Of a DNA stretch of 64,000 bases, positions 47,001-59,200 are shown piece after piece. The stretch lies in contig OU015529.1 of the NCBI GenBank assembly GCA_907165065.1, positions 11,166,554 through 11,230,553 on the forward strand. Reading direction: 5' to 3'. The stretch is from Caprimulgus europaeus (lineage: Eukaryota; Chordata; Aves; Caprimulgiformes; Caprimulgidae). The position numbers and the translations under genes are program-made. The notes below the pieces were generated by a model. The model had not been told where the DNA came from. It did no database searches and saw only the letters and a program-made list of their open reading frames with translations. The first letter of the stretch is position 1. Each line of letters opens with the position of its first letter.

Positions 47001-50000
47001 AGCAAAGCTGTATGCTTTCTACAAATGCATTATTAAGAGCTCTCTAATAGTTCTTCCCATCTACCAAAAAACTAGCTCACAACAGAAGTCTGAATATTGC
47101 CAGCATTTGAAAAAAACACATTCTGATGCCAATTTGGGAAAGTGCAGGAAAAAAAAATATAGTATTAGTTTAACATGGAAGGCACTCAAGACACTGCAGA
47201 GGCTGGTGGCAGCATGAGATGCCAAGACAGCTATTGTAGCAGAACTGATTTCAGAGATTCTAGGAGAAAGAATTTATCATTTCCTAACAGTGCCATTGTC
47301 TCCCTGTCAGCAGTACTAAGCATCAAAGTCCGTCACACTGAATAATGTAAAAACACAAGGAAGGACTTTCAGTCCTGCAGAAGAATGTTAGCAGTAAGAG
47401 CTATGATCTGACAGACAGCATGTAGAAGTTCAGTAATTCCATTATTATCATTTTTAATGAGTGTGGAAGTCAAATTTCATAGCAAATTTAAAAAGGAATT
47501 TGATTGTATTTGTCAGAAAAGTATCTTATAACAAAAGGAGTAATGACTGGTTGTTCAACTGCAGAGAGGAAGTAATATATCTTACTATGGGAATCCTCAT
47601 GAAAACAACATTCATTCTGGCATTGCTCCCAGGCAGAGCAAGCTGAGTGGTAACTGATCAGGTGTGTAATCTAAAGATTATTGTGCTCCACTGTTACAAG
47701 CCTGGTGGATAATCAAATAACTCCATTGCTCCTCCCCTACCTGCAGCCTCATCTCAGCTAATACAAAACATTGCCTTATTCTTGTGCCCCAACCTTATGA
47801 CTCAGTAGCAAGAGGCACTGAGCCAAGTTGGCTTCTTGCAACCCAGCTTGAAGATGTTGTTTGTCTGGTTATTCTCACACTCACTTTCACTCACCCTATG
47901 GTGGATGTAGATGCATGTGCATTCTGTTCTTGCCGTGTCAGTGACCACATTCTGCAAACCCTTAGGTTTGGCTCCATGGGCCCCTAAACACACACCAAGT
48001 TTTCTCTACAGCACCAGTATGCAATTAATACATCTTTACAGAGATCAGAGGCTGTGTTGTGTAGATATGGAATTAACTGTATGGTTTCTAAGGAAAATTT
48101 ATTTCTCTTGTCCTTGATAGGTTTAAGAGGTGGGAAAGGTTGTGGAAAAAGAAATGGAAACCCTGGATTTAATTATTTTGAGGCCATTTATCATCTGTTC
48201 TCTACATAGTTTTTTGCCCCATGTTGGCTGTAGCTTCTAACACATTGTCTAAGATGATGTGGTACAGTGGCACTTGACCGGGTTAGAATGACCAAGCCAC
48301 AGGGAGGAATAAAGGTTTTTACGTTTGTGTCACACAGGAGCAAGGGAAATAACATTTTTATTTCACTTTCTCACACTGTGGGATGTCAGGCTGTGCTTCA
48401 TTTTAGGACATTCAGTGCAAGAACTGAGTGCAGAGGTAATGGTGCCTCAGTGGGATATACGCCTTAATGAAGGATGAATAGAAACTGACTGCAGATACCA
48501 GGGTGTATGTCAGAGACAGCACATGTTACAGATGTGGATGTGAAGAGATGAGGAAAAGAATGAGAAGTTTCCTCTGTTCCCAGATGCATTTTGTGCAGCC
48601 TATCCTAGGATTCAGCTGCAGCAGTAGTCAATGAAATCCCACCTACGAGAAACCCAAGAAGGGATGGAGAACCCAGAAGGTACACGAAGCAGTGCCTCCA
48701 CCTGCATATATGTCCAAGCCTTAAAATCTTTTCTAACAGTGAGATAATTTCCCCCTATACCTGGACCATTAGAGATATGCTGAGGATTTCCCCAAGCAGC
48801 TTGCTTCTTTCAGCCACAACCTTTATTAGCTCTGGCACAGTATGAAAGTGATCTGTTTCAAAAAAGGGGGAAGTTGGAGAAAACAGCAGTTGGTATACTT
48901 ATCAATGAATAAAAGGAAAGAAGCAGGAAAAAATGGAGGTGAAAAGAGGTCCTGCCTTTCCTTTGGGAACATCACAGCCCTGGGATATCTTCATATATAC
49001 CAAATAATTTTCTTCTCATGTCACTGGAGGCATCTACTAGCATTGCTTTATTGAATGGTATTGATGCACCTGCCATGTGCCTCTTCCTTGAACATCTGAA
49101 GAAAATGAAGAGGTTTCTGAGAAGACAGGACAAAGGCATGACTCAAATGAAAAACAAGTTTTGTCCTCCACCCTAAAAAGGGGGGCAGGCAGGAAAACTC
49201 TATGTGGGGTTGCCACGCTTTTTATTATAATATATGTTATTGATAGTGTCTACTGTGCCTAATTTCCAGAATGTTAAACATGAAAGAATGATCAGAACAG
49301 CATACCTGACTACCTTCTTGCCAGGTATCTCAAAGCTTTTGGTTTTTTGGGTTTTTTTCCCTACAATCATTTTGATAGGAAGCAGATTGTAAAGGTACTA
49401 AATGTAGTTTAGCAGGCAGGGGCAAGGCAGCCAGGCTTGCAGAATGGTATTTGCTCATATGTTTAGAGTCTGGACACTCCTTTCAGCACACGTCAGTTTA
49501 ACTGTGTTTTGTTGCTATTAATTCACTACTGTTTCTTACAATGTTGACATGAAAGTCTCATCCCCAGAGAGATGGTTTGGAGGAATTCCTCAAAAAGTTA
49601 CAATCTCCAAGTGGTCATGATGAAATTTTCTTTTTTTTTTTTTCAATGGCAGTTTACACCCAAGGATATGAATAAACTTTTAAAGTTTTCCCTAGGTATT
49701 ATGGTGTCTAAGGTAGGAAGACTTCATGGTCTTTCCCTCCTTGCACATGGCAGTACAGGTTTTCAGTCTGGATTCACTGCTGAATAATTCTCCTGCAAAC
49801 CTACTCACAGAAGGTGTGAGGAGAAGCACTCTTCTCTCCAATGTTTACTGATAGCTTCACTTCTTCAGCCACATGCTGTGCAGTTGTGAGCCCTTTCCCC
49901 TGTGCACTTAGTAGGGGTGAGTGTATAAAACAAAGGCACAGAAATTAAAGTTTGATCCCAGGTTTCCCCATAGGTGGTCCCAGCTGCCTGTCATGCCTCC

Positions 50001-50309
50001 TTGTGAGACCCCTGACTTGCTGCATGTTCATACAGCACTTAGCATGATGGAGGCCTACTGTCCCCAATATCTCCAGAGAACGTCATCATTAACATATACA
50101 AAAAGAGCTTGTTATTTCAGACTTTAGAGTCATCGCAAATGATGGCTGTTTTCAACTTTTCTGTCATCTTGCTGCAGATACACTGTGAGAAAAAAAGAAA
50201 AAAAAAAAAGGGATTATCAAGCACTCACACTAAAAATCATTTGTTAAAGCAAAATATTTCATTTATCCTGTGCAGGATAAAACCATACAGAAAACAATAG
50301 CCATCTGCC
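44016..50309. other. Unique noncoding DNA
   Basis: About 6.3 kb. A hairpin lies at 44391-44417 (ATTTCTCTC pairing with GAGAGAAAT, 9-base loop). There is a 13-base T run at 49631-49643 and an A-rich run at 50190-50209, plus a G/T-biased tract near 49339-49358. Open frames reach 113 codons (45504-45845) without recognisable domains. No RNA genes or transposons recognised. Confidence 0.5.
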
Positions 50310-50885
50310 TTTTGAGGCGTCTTATATTTTTTGACAGCCTTAGCCCACAGCCTTTGATTAGATAAAGACCTTAATATTGCATTATAGCAGAATTACCTAC
50401 ATTATGGCAGCTGCTTGTTGCAATTGTGTTGACATGACTAGCTTCTCGTGTGAATGTATTCTGGTGTTTCTAATCTCTTTAGCATCAGCAGCAGGACATT
50501 TTATTTGCAATTGATTTTTAAATTTAGGAGTAATTGAAGTTTAAGCGCAGTTACCTTCTTGCAACAGGGACAGGTTGATACTGTTTAAATCCTAATTATG
50601 CACTGATTAAAAGTGATTGTATTGCCAAAGTGAGCAAGGGCTACAATTTGTTTCATTCTTAAAGGCTCAGCATAGAGAATTAATTGTATTTCCAGGAAAA
50701 CAGATCAACAAAAGGGGGAAGCAATTAAGAGTTCATTGCTGAATCATAAATTTCCTAGCAATTTTTGGAAGGTAGGCAAGGTAGACTTAACTTTGAAAGC
50801 AAATCTTGTTGACAACAAGGATTAGCCTTTAATAGTTTTGATATTTGATGATACAAGGTTTACCTACTGTCAGTCATACTAATTT
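50310..50885. promoter_or_regulatory. Candidate conserved noncoding element (strongest)
   Basis: Almost 600 bp without repeats, rich in recognisable regulatory words. A TCF/LEF-like CCTTTGAT (50351-50358) overlaps GATTAGATAAAG. These are followed by 'taatattgcattatagcaga', 'ttgcaattgatttttaaatt', 'gagtaattgaagtttaagcg', and CTAATTATGCA (50592-50602) near ACTGATTAAAAG. 'gagaattaattgtatttcca' and 'gctgaatcataaatttccta' come later. GC is low but the sequence is not degenerate, and all frames are closed. This texture matches long-range enhancers near developmental genes. The evidence is motif density and lack of repeats only. Confidence 0.4.
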
Positions 50886-51389
50886 TTGCTTAAACATGTA
50901 AGGCAGAAATGGGTGTATTTTCATTTAATCCAGTCTTGTATTGATCTGGTGTTTGTTTTGTTTTCAAATTTAATAATGAAATGACAGCCTGCAAGTTTTT
51001 CTCATATCAGGATAAACAAAACCAATCACACTTTTCCCTACGAACAGGAGTCATTTCATAGACACCATAGAAAATAAGACAGTACAAGAGAGAAACCAGA
51101 GCAGTAAAATACACTTCTACAAAAGCAACAGGACAAAACCTGGAATCTAAAGAGGTTAGAGCTGAGAGTTCTGGATCTGAGTTTTGTGACTGTCACAGGC
51201 AATGTCTGAGCTAGGTCTGAATGATCCCAGATTTTAGGAAACAGTCCAGACCTGTGTCTGTACAGTATTCATTTTATTATTTATTTATACGCAGGATATG
51301 TCTGTATAGCGGGCTCTCCCATTGCATCTGATCTCTCACTGATGGAATATCAGGATTCCCAATGAAGTTTACAGGCAATATATACCAGC

Positions 51390-51419
51390 ATCATGGTGGA
51401 TGTTATCATGGTGGATGTT
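51390..51419. repeat. Perfect 15-bp tandem duplication
   Basis: ATCATGGTGGATGTT at 51390-51404 is repeated without change at 51405-51419. A recent local duplication. Confidence 0.9.
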
Positions 51420-52150
51420 GAAATGTTGTTTTATTTTATCCCAGTTCTAGTGTTCTCTTTCCTCTCTCTTTCTGTATAGAAAACAGTGGTTTCCTTAATT
51501 CCTACCAGCCTGTTATTAGCAGGAGAAGTTTCACTCATGGACAACAGAAATGGCAAGCTGAAGTTGCCACTGTTCTTTTATGATTGCATAAGCCAGTTGG
51601 TGCAATACACACAAAGCAGCTAAAACGAGTGGATATAGAGAATCCAGTGAATAGGGGATTTTTCCAGAGACGGAGAGGGTTATGACAGAGAAAATTGACG
51701 CTGTTTCCAGAGTGTCTGGAAGCAAGGAAATCCAATGTTCTTTCTACAGCATTAGAGGAGCCTGAAGTGTAATGTGTAACTTTTGATTGCTTTGACTTTT
51801 CCAGGGATTTTTTCACATGCATTATTTAGACAAAATAGCAGCTAAATACTGCAGCAGCCCACCCAAGGCTTTGTTATGTTGAATTCCAGTAATCCTCTGT
51901 CACTTCTGAGCAGAGTAACCCATGAAATCTAAGTTGTGATGTGCCTGCTATATGAAGGAGTATGCTTTGAAGTATACCTACTATTTCAGCTGGTTTCCTC
52001 TTGGAGAATGGGTTAGGTCCAGATCTGTCTTATTGTCATGAGAATCATGAATTAAATAATTTTGCCTCTTTAGGCTCAGTTCCTGTTGAGTTCATAGCCT
52101 GCAGTGCCATGCCCTGGGCACACAGGGACAAGGTCTTATCTGTAAAAGAG

Positions 52151-52380
52151 GAGATTTAGATTAGATATTAGGAAGAAATTCTTTCCTGTGAGGGTAGTGA
52201 GATATTGGAACAGGTTACCCAAAGTTGTGGGTGCCCCCTCCTTGGAAGTGTTCACAGGCAGATTGGATGACACTTTGAGCAACCTGGTTTAGTGGAAGGT
52301 GTCCCTGCTTATGGCAGGGGGGTTGGAACTGGGTGATCTTTAATGTCCCTTCCAACCTATACCATGCTATGATTCTATGA
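52151..52380 (+). mobile_element. CR1 LINE 3' fragment
   Basis: Sense-strand CR1 3' end: 'gatttagattagatattagg', 'aagaaattctttcctgtgag', 'aacctggtttagtggaaggt', 'ggttggaactgggtgatctt', 'taatgtcccttccaacctat' and an intact tail 'gctatgattctatga' ending at 52380. About 230 bp, 5' truncated near 52151. It is less complete than, but the same kind as, the copy at 33.26-33.56 kb. A small internal deletion is likely around 'ggttacccaaagttgtgg', where the usual 'gagaagc' is missing. Confidence 0.93.
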
Positions 52381-53047
52381 TCAATATTGTCACTCTGAAG
52401 ATGAGATTGTGCAACATTCAGCACAAGCCAACTAAAAAGTTATTGAAGACACTTTTGTCCCTTAATTGTCTTTTTGATGAATGAAGAGAATCTGCTGGAA
52501 GAGGAGAGCTTTGTCCAGGGCACTGGCTCAACTCACTGCTGATTCAGACAAGTGCTTCACATTACTGCTAGGTTGCTAATGCTGGTCCCAGAGGACACAG
52601 GGAGCTCCAGTTTTTGTCAGACTTTGAAAAATCTCCCAGTATTTCAGTCAGGGTTAAGATTCAGTATGCCAACAATTGGTAGCTAACCACATCAATACTA
52701 CCCAGAATTTCAGGAAGGGCACACACACAATTCATTCACGGTTTTCTCCTTTTAGGCTGTTAAGATGTATGGTGGTTTTCCAATCTGTAGAACAGATTGT
52801 CACTGGGAGACCACTGTGGTACAGGAACTGTATAAATTTTGCAGTTTTCTTCATATCACTTTACCAAGTGGTAGACACAGTCAGCTCATTCAGTCCTTTC
52901 CCTTTTCTGTAACCACAGAGAAAGACACCAGTTCATGCCAATTGTGAAGATTAAGTTTGCTTTTAGCCTGACTTCTTATGAAAGCAAGGCTCACACATTA
53001 CTCTGCATGTCACCTAATGATTTTTGAATCCTTTTAGTCAATGACTC
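52381..53047. other. Unique noncoding DNA between CR1 and LTR
   Basis: No gene or repeat recognised. Open frames are under 80 codons. Confidence 0.5.
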
Positions 53048-54095
53048 TGTGGTGGGTTGACTCTGGTTGGATGACAGGTGCCCAGCAAAGCCACTCTATC
53101 ACTCCCCATCCTCAAATGGACAGGGGAGAGAAAATATAACAAAAGGCTCATGGGACAAGATAAGGACAAGAAGACACCATTCACCAATTAACATCATGAG
53201 CCAAACAGATTTGATGGGGAAAATAAATGTAATTTATTACAAATCAAACCGGAGTAGGATAATGAGAAATAAACTAAAAATCTTAAAACATCTTCCCCTC
53301 ATCCCTCTCTTCTTCCCAGGCTCAACTTCACTCCTGATTCCTCTACCTTCTCCTCCCAACAGCGGTACAGGGGAAAGAAGAACAGGAGTTACAGCCAGTT
53401 CATCACATGTTATTTTTGCTGCTCCTTCCTCCTCAGGAGGAAGACTCCTCACACTCTTCCCTTACTCCAGCATCTGGTCCCTCTCACAGGAGACAGTCCA
53501 CACAATTCTTCAACATCAGTCCTTTCCATGGGCCACAGTTCTCCATGAACTGCTCCAGCCTGGGTCCTTTCCATGGGGTGCAGTCCTTCAGGAAGGGACT
53601 GCTCCAGCACGGGTCCCCCATGGGGTCACAAGTCCTGCCAGCAAACCTGCTCCAGCACAGCCTTCCCACAGGGCTTCAGCCTCATTCAGATATCCATCAG
53701 CTCCAGAGTAGGGTCCTCCATGGGCTGCAGGGGGACAGCCTGCCTCACCATGGTCTTCACCACAAGCTGCAGAGGAATCTCTGCTCCGGTGCCTGGAGCA
53801 CCTCCTTCCCCTCCTTCTTCACTGACCTTGGTGTCTGCAGAGTTCTTTCTCTCACATATTCTTGCTCCTCTCCAGCTGCAATTGCCCAGGGTTTTTTCCC
53901 TTCCCTTTCTTAAATAAGTTATCGCACAGTTGCTTCCACCATCATGGGCTGGCTCAGCTTTGGCCAGCGGCGGGTCTGTTTTGGAGCCAGCTGGCATTGA
54001 CTCTATGGGACATGGGGAAGCTTCTGGCAGCCTCTCACAGAAGCCACCTGTATAGTCTCCCCACTAGCAAAAACTTGCCACACAAACCCAACACA
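53048..54095. mobile_element. Solo LTR of an avian endogenous retrovirus, about 1.05 kb
   Basis: The element begins TGTGGTGGGTTGA at 53048, runs through 'caaagccactctatcactcc', 'aggggagagaaaatataaca' and a GC-rich middle, and ends 'cacaaacccaacaca' at 54095. This matches an abundant long LTR family I recall from neoavian genomes. Both ends read TG...CA in either direction, so orientation must come from internal signals. On the minus strand a TATTTAAG-like TATA (complement of about 53910-53917) lies about 180 bases in, and an AATAAA (complement of 53233-53238) lies about 190 bases before the end, which favours minus. No gag, pol or env flanks it. Long open frames on both strands (up to 214 codons) are a consequence of GC richness and internal repeats, not genes. 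No exact target-site duplication seen. Confidence 0.85.
53505..53785. repeat. Degenerate tandem repeats inside the LTR
   Basis: About six diverged units of roughly 40 bases carry the recurring words CTCCAGC, GGGTCC, CCATGGG and TGCAGTCCTTC. Variation in copy number of such units is a known source of LTR length differences. They cause the spurious long open frames here. Confidence 0.8.
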
Positions 54096-56254
54096 GTCTG
54101 CCCAACATAGCAGAGGAGCTGAGTTCCCGAAATAATTTAGTTCCTAATTTTTTGCCAGTTCAGTAAAAACAACAGTCCAAATGTCCTCAGCACCATTTTT
54201 TTCTGCTGTAAAGACAGAAAAACCCCCAGAAAAGCAGCAGGAGAATTTAAAAATTACATAAGGAGCCAGTACAAAATCTGTTTTATTCACTTGTAGTCCA
54301 TTCACTGGGAGATGCACACCCATAACAAAGGAGGCACACAGAAACTCATATTTTTTTTATCTTATATTTGTCAAATGGTAGTGAAATCAAACACCAGGGT
54401 TCAAGCCAAAAGAAAAATTCTTTATTATGGACTAAGGAAAGGCCCAATCAATAGTAATAATGTGAAAAGCAGTCATCGAAAAGCATGTAGCTTCAACTGA
54501 AGGGTTAGATTTACTGGAGTGAATGCATAGAAATTCCACTGAAATAAAAGACTGGTCCAAAGACTGCACAGTTAAATAGCACTTATTGCTTCAAATAGTC
54601 CTTTAAAAACCCACTGTCATTTTGGGAGACTCTCTTGAAGTCAGTGAATTGTCTCCAGATGTATACTGGTGGTATTGAGTGAAACCATCCGTAATTCTGA
54701 ATTCTGGTCATGAGTTTAGGTAGCAATTTCTTTTTCATCCATGATTTTCTATTGTGGTTGAAACATAAACCACTTCAATGGCCCTACTCAATATTTGTTT
54801 ACTGACTCTAGTAGAATAATTTTGCCCAAAGCTTTCTTGAACTATAATGATCACCCAAGGAGCACTGAATGCCATCCATCCTGGGCATTGTCTCAGGATG
54901 TTACAAAAAAAATATTGATTTTTCCATAATTATTTCTATGTGCATTGGTTTCTCAATTACATGACTTATAGGATCTTTCAGGCTCAATTGCTGCATTTGA
55001 GAAGATGCAGAAAACAAGCAGGACTAACGCAGGGTGGTGTGTAAGACTAAATTTCTTTAGGGAATGCAGTTCCAAAGCCCACTGACATAAGCAGACTTTT
55101 TTGTGCTGTCTTCAATGGGATTTGTGTCAGGCTCAGAGGACATTTACAGATTGCAGAGTACTCAAATCATGGAAGTATTAATGTGTAATATATGCATAAT
55201 AATAGACTGGTAGTTAGAAATCAATATTGGAGGTTGTCTTATGAAGAAATAATAGAAATATGAACCTCCTGGGATTTAATGTAGAGTAAATTAAAAAACA
55301 AAACAAAATAAAACAGGGCTAAAGTTTTTTTGTGCTCCAAGAATTAAGAGGATTCTAAGACTAATCAAAACCTTTCACACACTCTTTTTTCCTATGTTGT
55401 AAATGGATCAAGGGTTTGAATATGTAACTCTGAGTTTATTATGTTTGTGTGAATATTTTACACTCTATAAACAAGACCTTGGCTTTGTAAGCAACTTCTG
55501 TACAGAAAAAAATCAATTTCCCATAAAGAATTAACAGGAAGAGCTGTATGTTCAAAATGTACTTTCTATTTATTTCACCAGTCATCTGACCAACTTCCTT
55601 TTCAAGAAGGAGGATAACTGAAAACATATGCTTGGTTATTCGATATTTTTTTTAACTTCTTGAATTTCAGTAATAAGGAGATAAGCTTAACTCAACCTAA
55701 CCTAAGTATAGGTAAAGACTTCTGATGCAACTATGAAACTTCCCACAGCTTCAGAGCTGACAAAACATAACAACAGAGCTCTTTCCCACATCTATTTCTG
55801 CATTAGCTGAATTGTACTTGCCTTGTACCAAGAATATTATGAAGCATCCAGCAGACATGGCTAAATCTATTAAAATAAAATTATCAGAGGTCATGGTACA
55901 GCCCAATATCACTTTGTGATGAAGCAGTTTCTCTCTACAATCAATTATGGGCACTGACCTGGTATCCAGTGGAGGGGTCAGCATGGTGCCCTTTTGCAAT
56001 CTTCCTTCTTATTCAATAGCCTTTGTTTCTGTTTGGAGAATCTGTTTCTTGTTAAAATGTTTGAGTAACCAAGTGTAACTTCCTTGAATATTGCAAGTTC
56101 TGCAAGTGTTTGCAGAACACTTGTGGGCTTCCCAAGACATTCCTGAATTGATGGTGATCTCCCACAATTTCCAGGAAAATCCACACAACTGTAAGAAATT
56201 TGACATATGCATATATATTGCCAAGCTGCTTCAAAAATAAAGCCAGATCAGCTT
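54096..56254. other. Unique noncoding DNA
   Basis: AT-rich. Overlapping minus-strand open frames near 55.75-56.23 kb are short and featureless. No repeat family recognised. Confidence 0.5.
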
Positions 56255-56284
56255 TAGAGATCTCTAATATTAGAGAGCTCTCTA
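56255..56284. repeat. Near-perfect 30-bp palindrome
   Basis: The core TCTCTAATATTAGAGA (56261-56276) is a perfect 16-base palindrome. Outside it, TAGAGA (56255-56260) pairs with TCTCTA (56279-56284), with a two-base GC bulge at 56277-56278. TAGAGATCTCTA and AGAGAGCTCTCT inside it are themselves perfect palindromes, so several alternative hairpins are possible. Confidence 0.9.
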
Positions 56285-59200
56285 CTGAGCCTGTTCAGAT
56301 ATTTTGTGTTATCTTAGTCCATATGGGATGAAGTGAGAAAAATAAGCTCCTGATCTACATTTTTGACATTATAGAATATAATGTGAGTCTTTTATACAGT
56401 TGAACCCAAAGGTAGGGTTTGGCTCAGATATTTTACTGTAAAATCTCTATCTCCTATGGCAGATTTTTCCTATCACTGTACAACCCAGCTGAGCAGACTG
56501 TATTAACTATTTATTTTTCTCTTTTGAATTGGTTTTGAATGTAACAATTATTTGCCTTCTTTCAATCTTATCTTCCTGTTTCTATTGGTTCAAAAATGCT
56601 GCTTAGGAATTGTTATATCTTACACAGACTGTGGTTCTGCTACAGACAAATTTCAATCCAAATCCTGCAACTGAATTTAATCCCAAATCAATTCCCTGTT
56701 CCTTGCAACCACCTGCACAGAATTAAAACCATTATAAAAGTCTTCTTTTAGGTTTAATCTTGCTGTTGTTGACCTGTCATGTTTAGGTGCTGTGTAGTGA
56801 TTAGTGGAGAATACCTGGTAACTAATTTCTTATGGATGAGTGTTCTGAGCAACAGTCATCTCTGGTTCAGCAAGCAAAGGTAAGTGCTATTAAGAGGCTC
56901 CATAATAGACTATGAAATTAGTAGTTTAATGGAAATTTTTTCTCAAAACTTTAAATGGCACACTAGATGTTCTTGAAATGATCTAATTCTGTCTTTTGAG
57001 TGACAATGATACCAATGCTACAACCTAAAGAAGCTTATGGGCACTTCTTTGTAGGTAGTGTGTACTCTTAAACACGTGCAGAGTAATTGGCTTGTGACTA
57101 GTTGCCTGAAATTAAACCTATGCACTTAAAGACTGTATCAAGTAATGTATGCTGTTTAATGCAAACAAGAGATTCAGTCAGTGTCTTGGAGACAATCTTC
57201 ATTTCAGTACTTCCTAATAAAAGCCTAGATTCTTTAATGTTGGGACTTGTGTCCAGGGTTATCCACTTACTGTTTCTTTCTGATGAAAGATCGTTCCATA
57301 GCTCTTGGTTTCCATACATTCCTGACCATTGGCATAAACTCAGAAAGAAGGAAAAACCACAGGACACTGTTTTCTGTACTCTACATAGCAGAATAGAGCT
57401 TGGGAAAAGAAACACTTACTTGCTAAATCTAGCAGAAAATAAAGTGAAGAATTCCAGCCCTATAACCTTGTAATTAAAACCTTGGCAAATTGTTGGAGAT
57501 TTTTATTATTTTATTTTCTCATCATTTTAGCAATTCAAGAAGCAGAACATTTTACTGATAAAAAACAGCTTAATAATACAAATCTCATAGGATGTGCTAT
57601 TTTTAGACCAGTTTTTATTACTAAATCTATAAAAAAAGAAACTCAAATATTTTGATACATTAGCTTTTAAATTAATACCGGAATATAAACATATAATTTT
57701 GTTTCAAACCATTTATGAAGAATGGGTAAGCTTAGGAATAACAGTCATGCTGGGCTTCAACCTCAGCTTCTGGCATCACCCTTGGGAATGAAGATTCAGT
57801 TGAAATAAACAGGTAAAGATTCCTTTAGTGCTTTTGTACATGTACAACACATGATGGAGAAAGTCAAAGCAATGTCTGTATGAAATGAAATTACTTTATA
57901 GGTGAGATCTATCACAGAATAAAACTGGGCCCTTTATTACTGTTGTTATATGCCTGATCAAAGGATGATAGCATGCTAATACTAAACACAAATCAGTCTG
58001 TCTTCCAGCTCTTGCTCTTCAGCAGGACAGGTCAAAACCAGAAAGAGACAAAAGGAAATTAACTATACGAGGGAAAAAAAAAAGGCAAGTTGATCATGGG
58101 CAGGGAATAGGTCAGCTGCCCTCCTGGCTATAGGTTTCAATCTCTTGATTCTGTTTCCTATTCCCTTTTTTATTTTCTCCTGTTCCATGATTTCATGTAG
58201 GGTTAATTGCTGGATACAGTTATCTGAAAAAGCCTGATTCTCTCTGTTACTCTTGGAATATCCACGTGCTATCCCTGCTGCCCAAGACTGTGCATCCATT
58301 ATTGCAGGCTGTAACTGCCTCTCTGCTGGTTGGATGCATGGGGAGAGAATCAAGCATATTTTTTTCTAACTTAAATAACTCTCAGCCCCAGTGGGGGCAT
58401 GGACAATTATCTCCTCTCAGCTCTGCAGTAGAGGCTCACTTATTAGAAACCCCTTCATGAAATCTCAGGATCATCCTGTCGTGCTTAGATCACAATGTAA
58501 CCTGCTGATAGACAACCTGAGAAGTTGAAGATGGGTTATTCTTTAGAAATTATATTACTTTCCTGTTTAAGCTTGACTTTTCTTGCTCAGCCTGATTTGA
58601 AGAGACAACATGAATGTCCCTTATCTGCTTGGAATCTATAAGGAGGTTAAATGCTCCAGTACAATGGGACCAAGTAGAATATGAGTGGATCATCAGTTTC
58701 TAGAACAAGATAATGTATAACACTTTAGACTAGTCCTACACTTTGTGGTCACCGCACAAAGAAAAGTGACAGGGAGTCCCAGGGGTGATAAAAGGGAACA
58801 CATAAACAAACCAAATGTTCTTAGTTCAAAGAGACATTTCAGACAAATTAAGTTTTTGTAACAGGGTCAGATAAAGACATAAAAAGTGTGCCCTTTTTTG
58901 AAAGAAACTGAATTTCTTTCCTTATTTTTAATTTGTTATTGAAGTCATCATATGAAGTGAAATTCACGAGAAGGCCAAGATATTGTGCTATGTGAATCTA
59001 TGGTCTCATTGTGTGGCCATTCTTATGTTTTTATGTCTTAGCTGTGAAGTGCTGAAAGTTGCTGTGGTTTGTCTGGTGAAGATCCTGGGTTCTTCTATTC
59101 CTAGCAAGGTGTCCAGGATGAAGCAAATCCACATGTTCAGTCAGCTCAGTGAAGGGCACTTCATTATGGTGATTTCTTTCCTCGAACAGCCAATCTCGGG

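Noticed and set aside
53067..53913. Open frames of 214 and 168 codons on the plus strand
   Set aside because: They lie inside the solo LTR and are made of its GC-rich degenerate 40-bp units. Overlapping frames on both strands are open and none matches a retroviral or host protein.
57098..57473. Overlapping open frames of 105 and 123 codons on opposite strands
   Set aside because: No domain and no ATG-based gene structure; compatible with chance in 64 kb.
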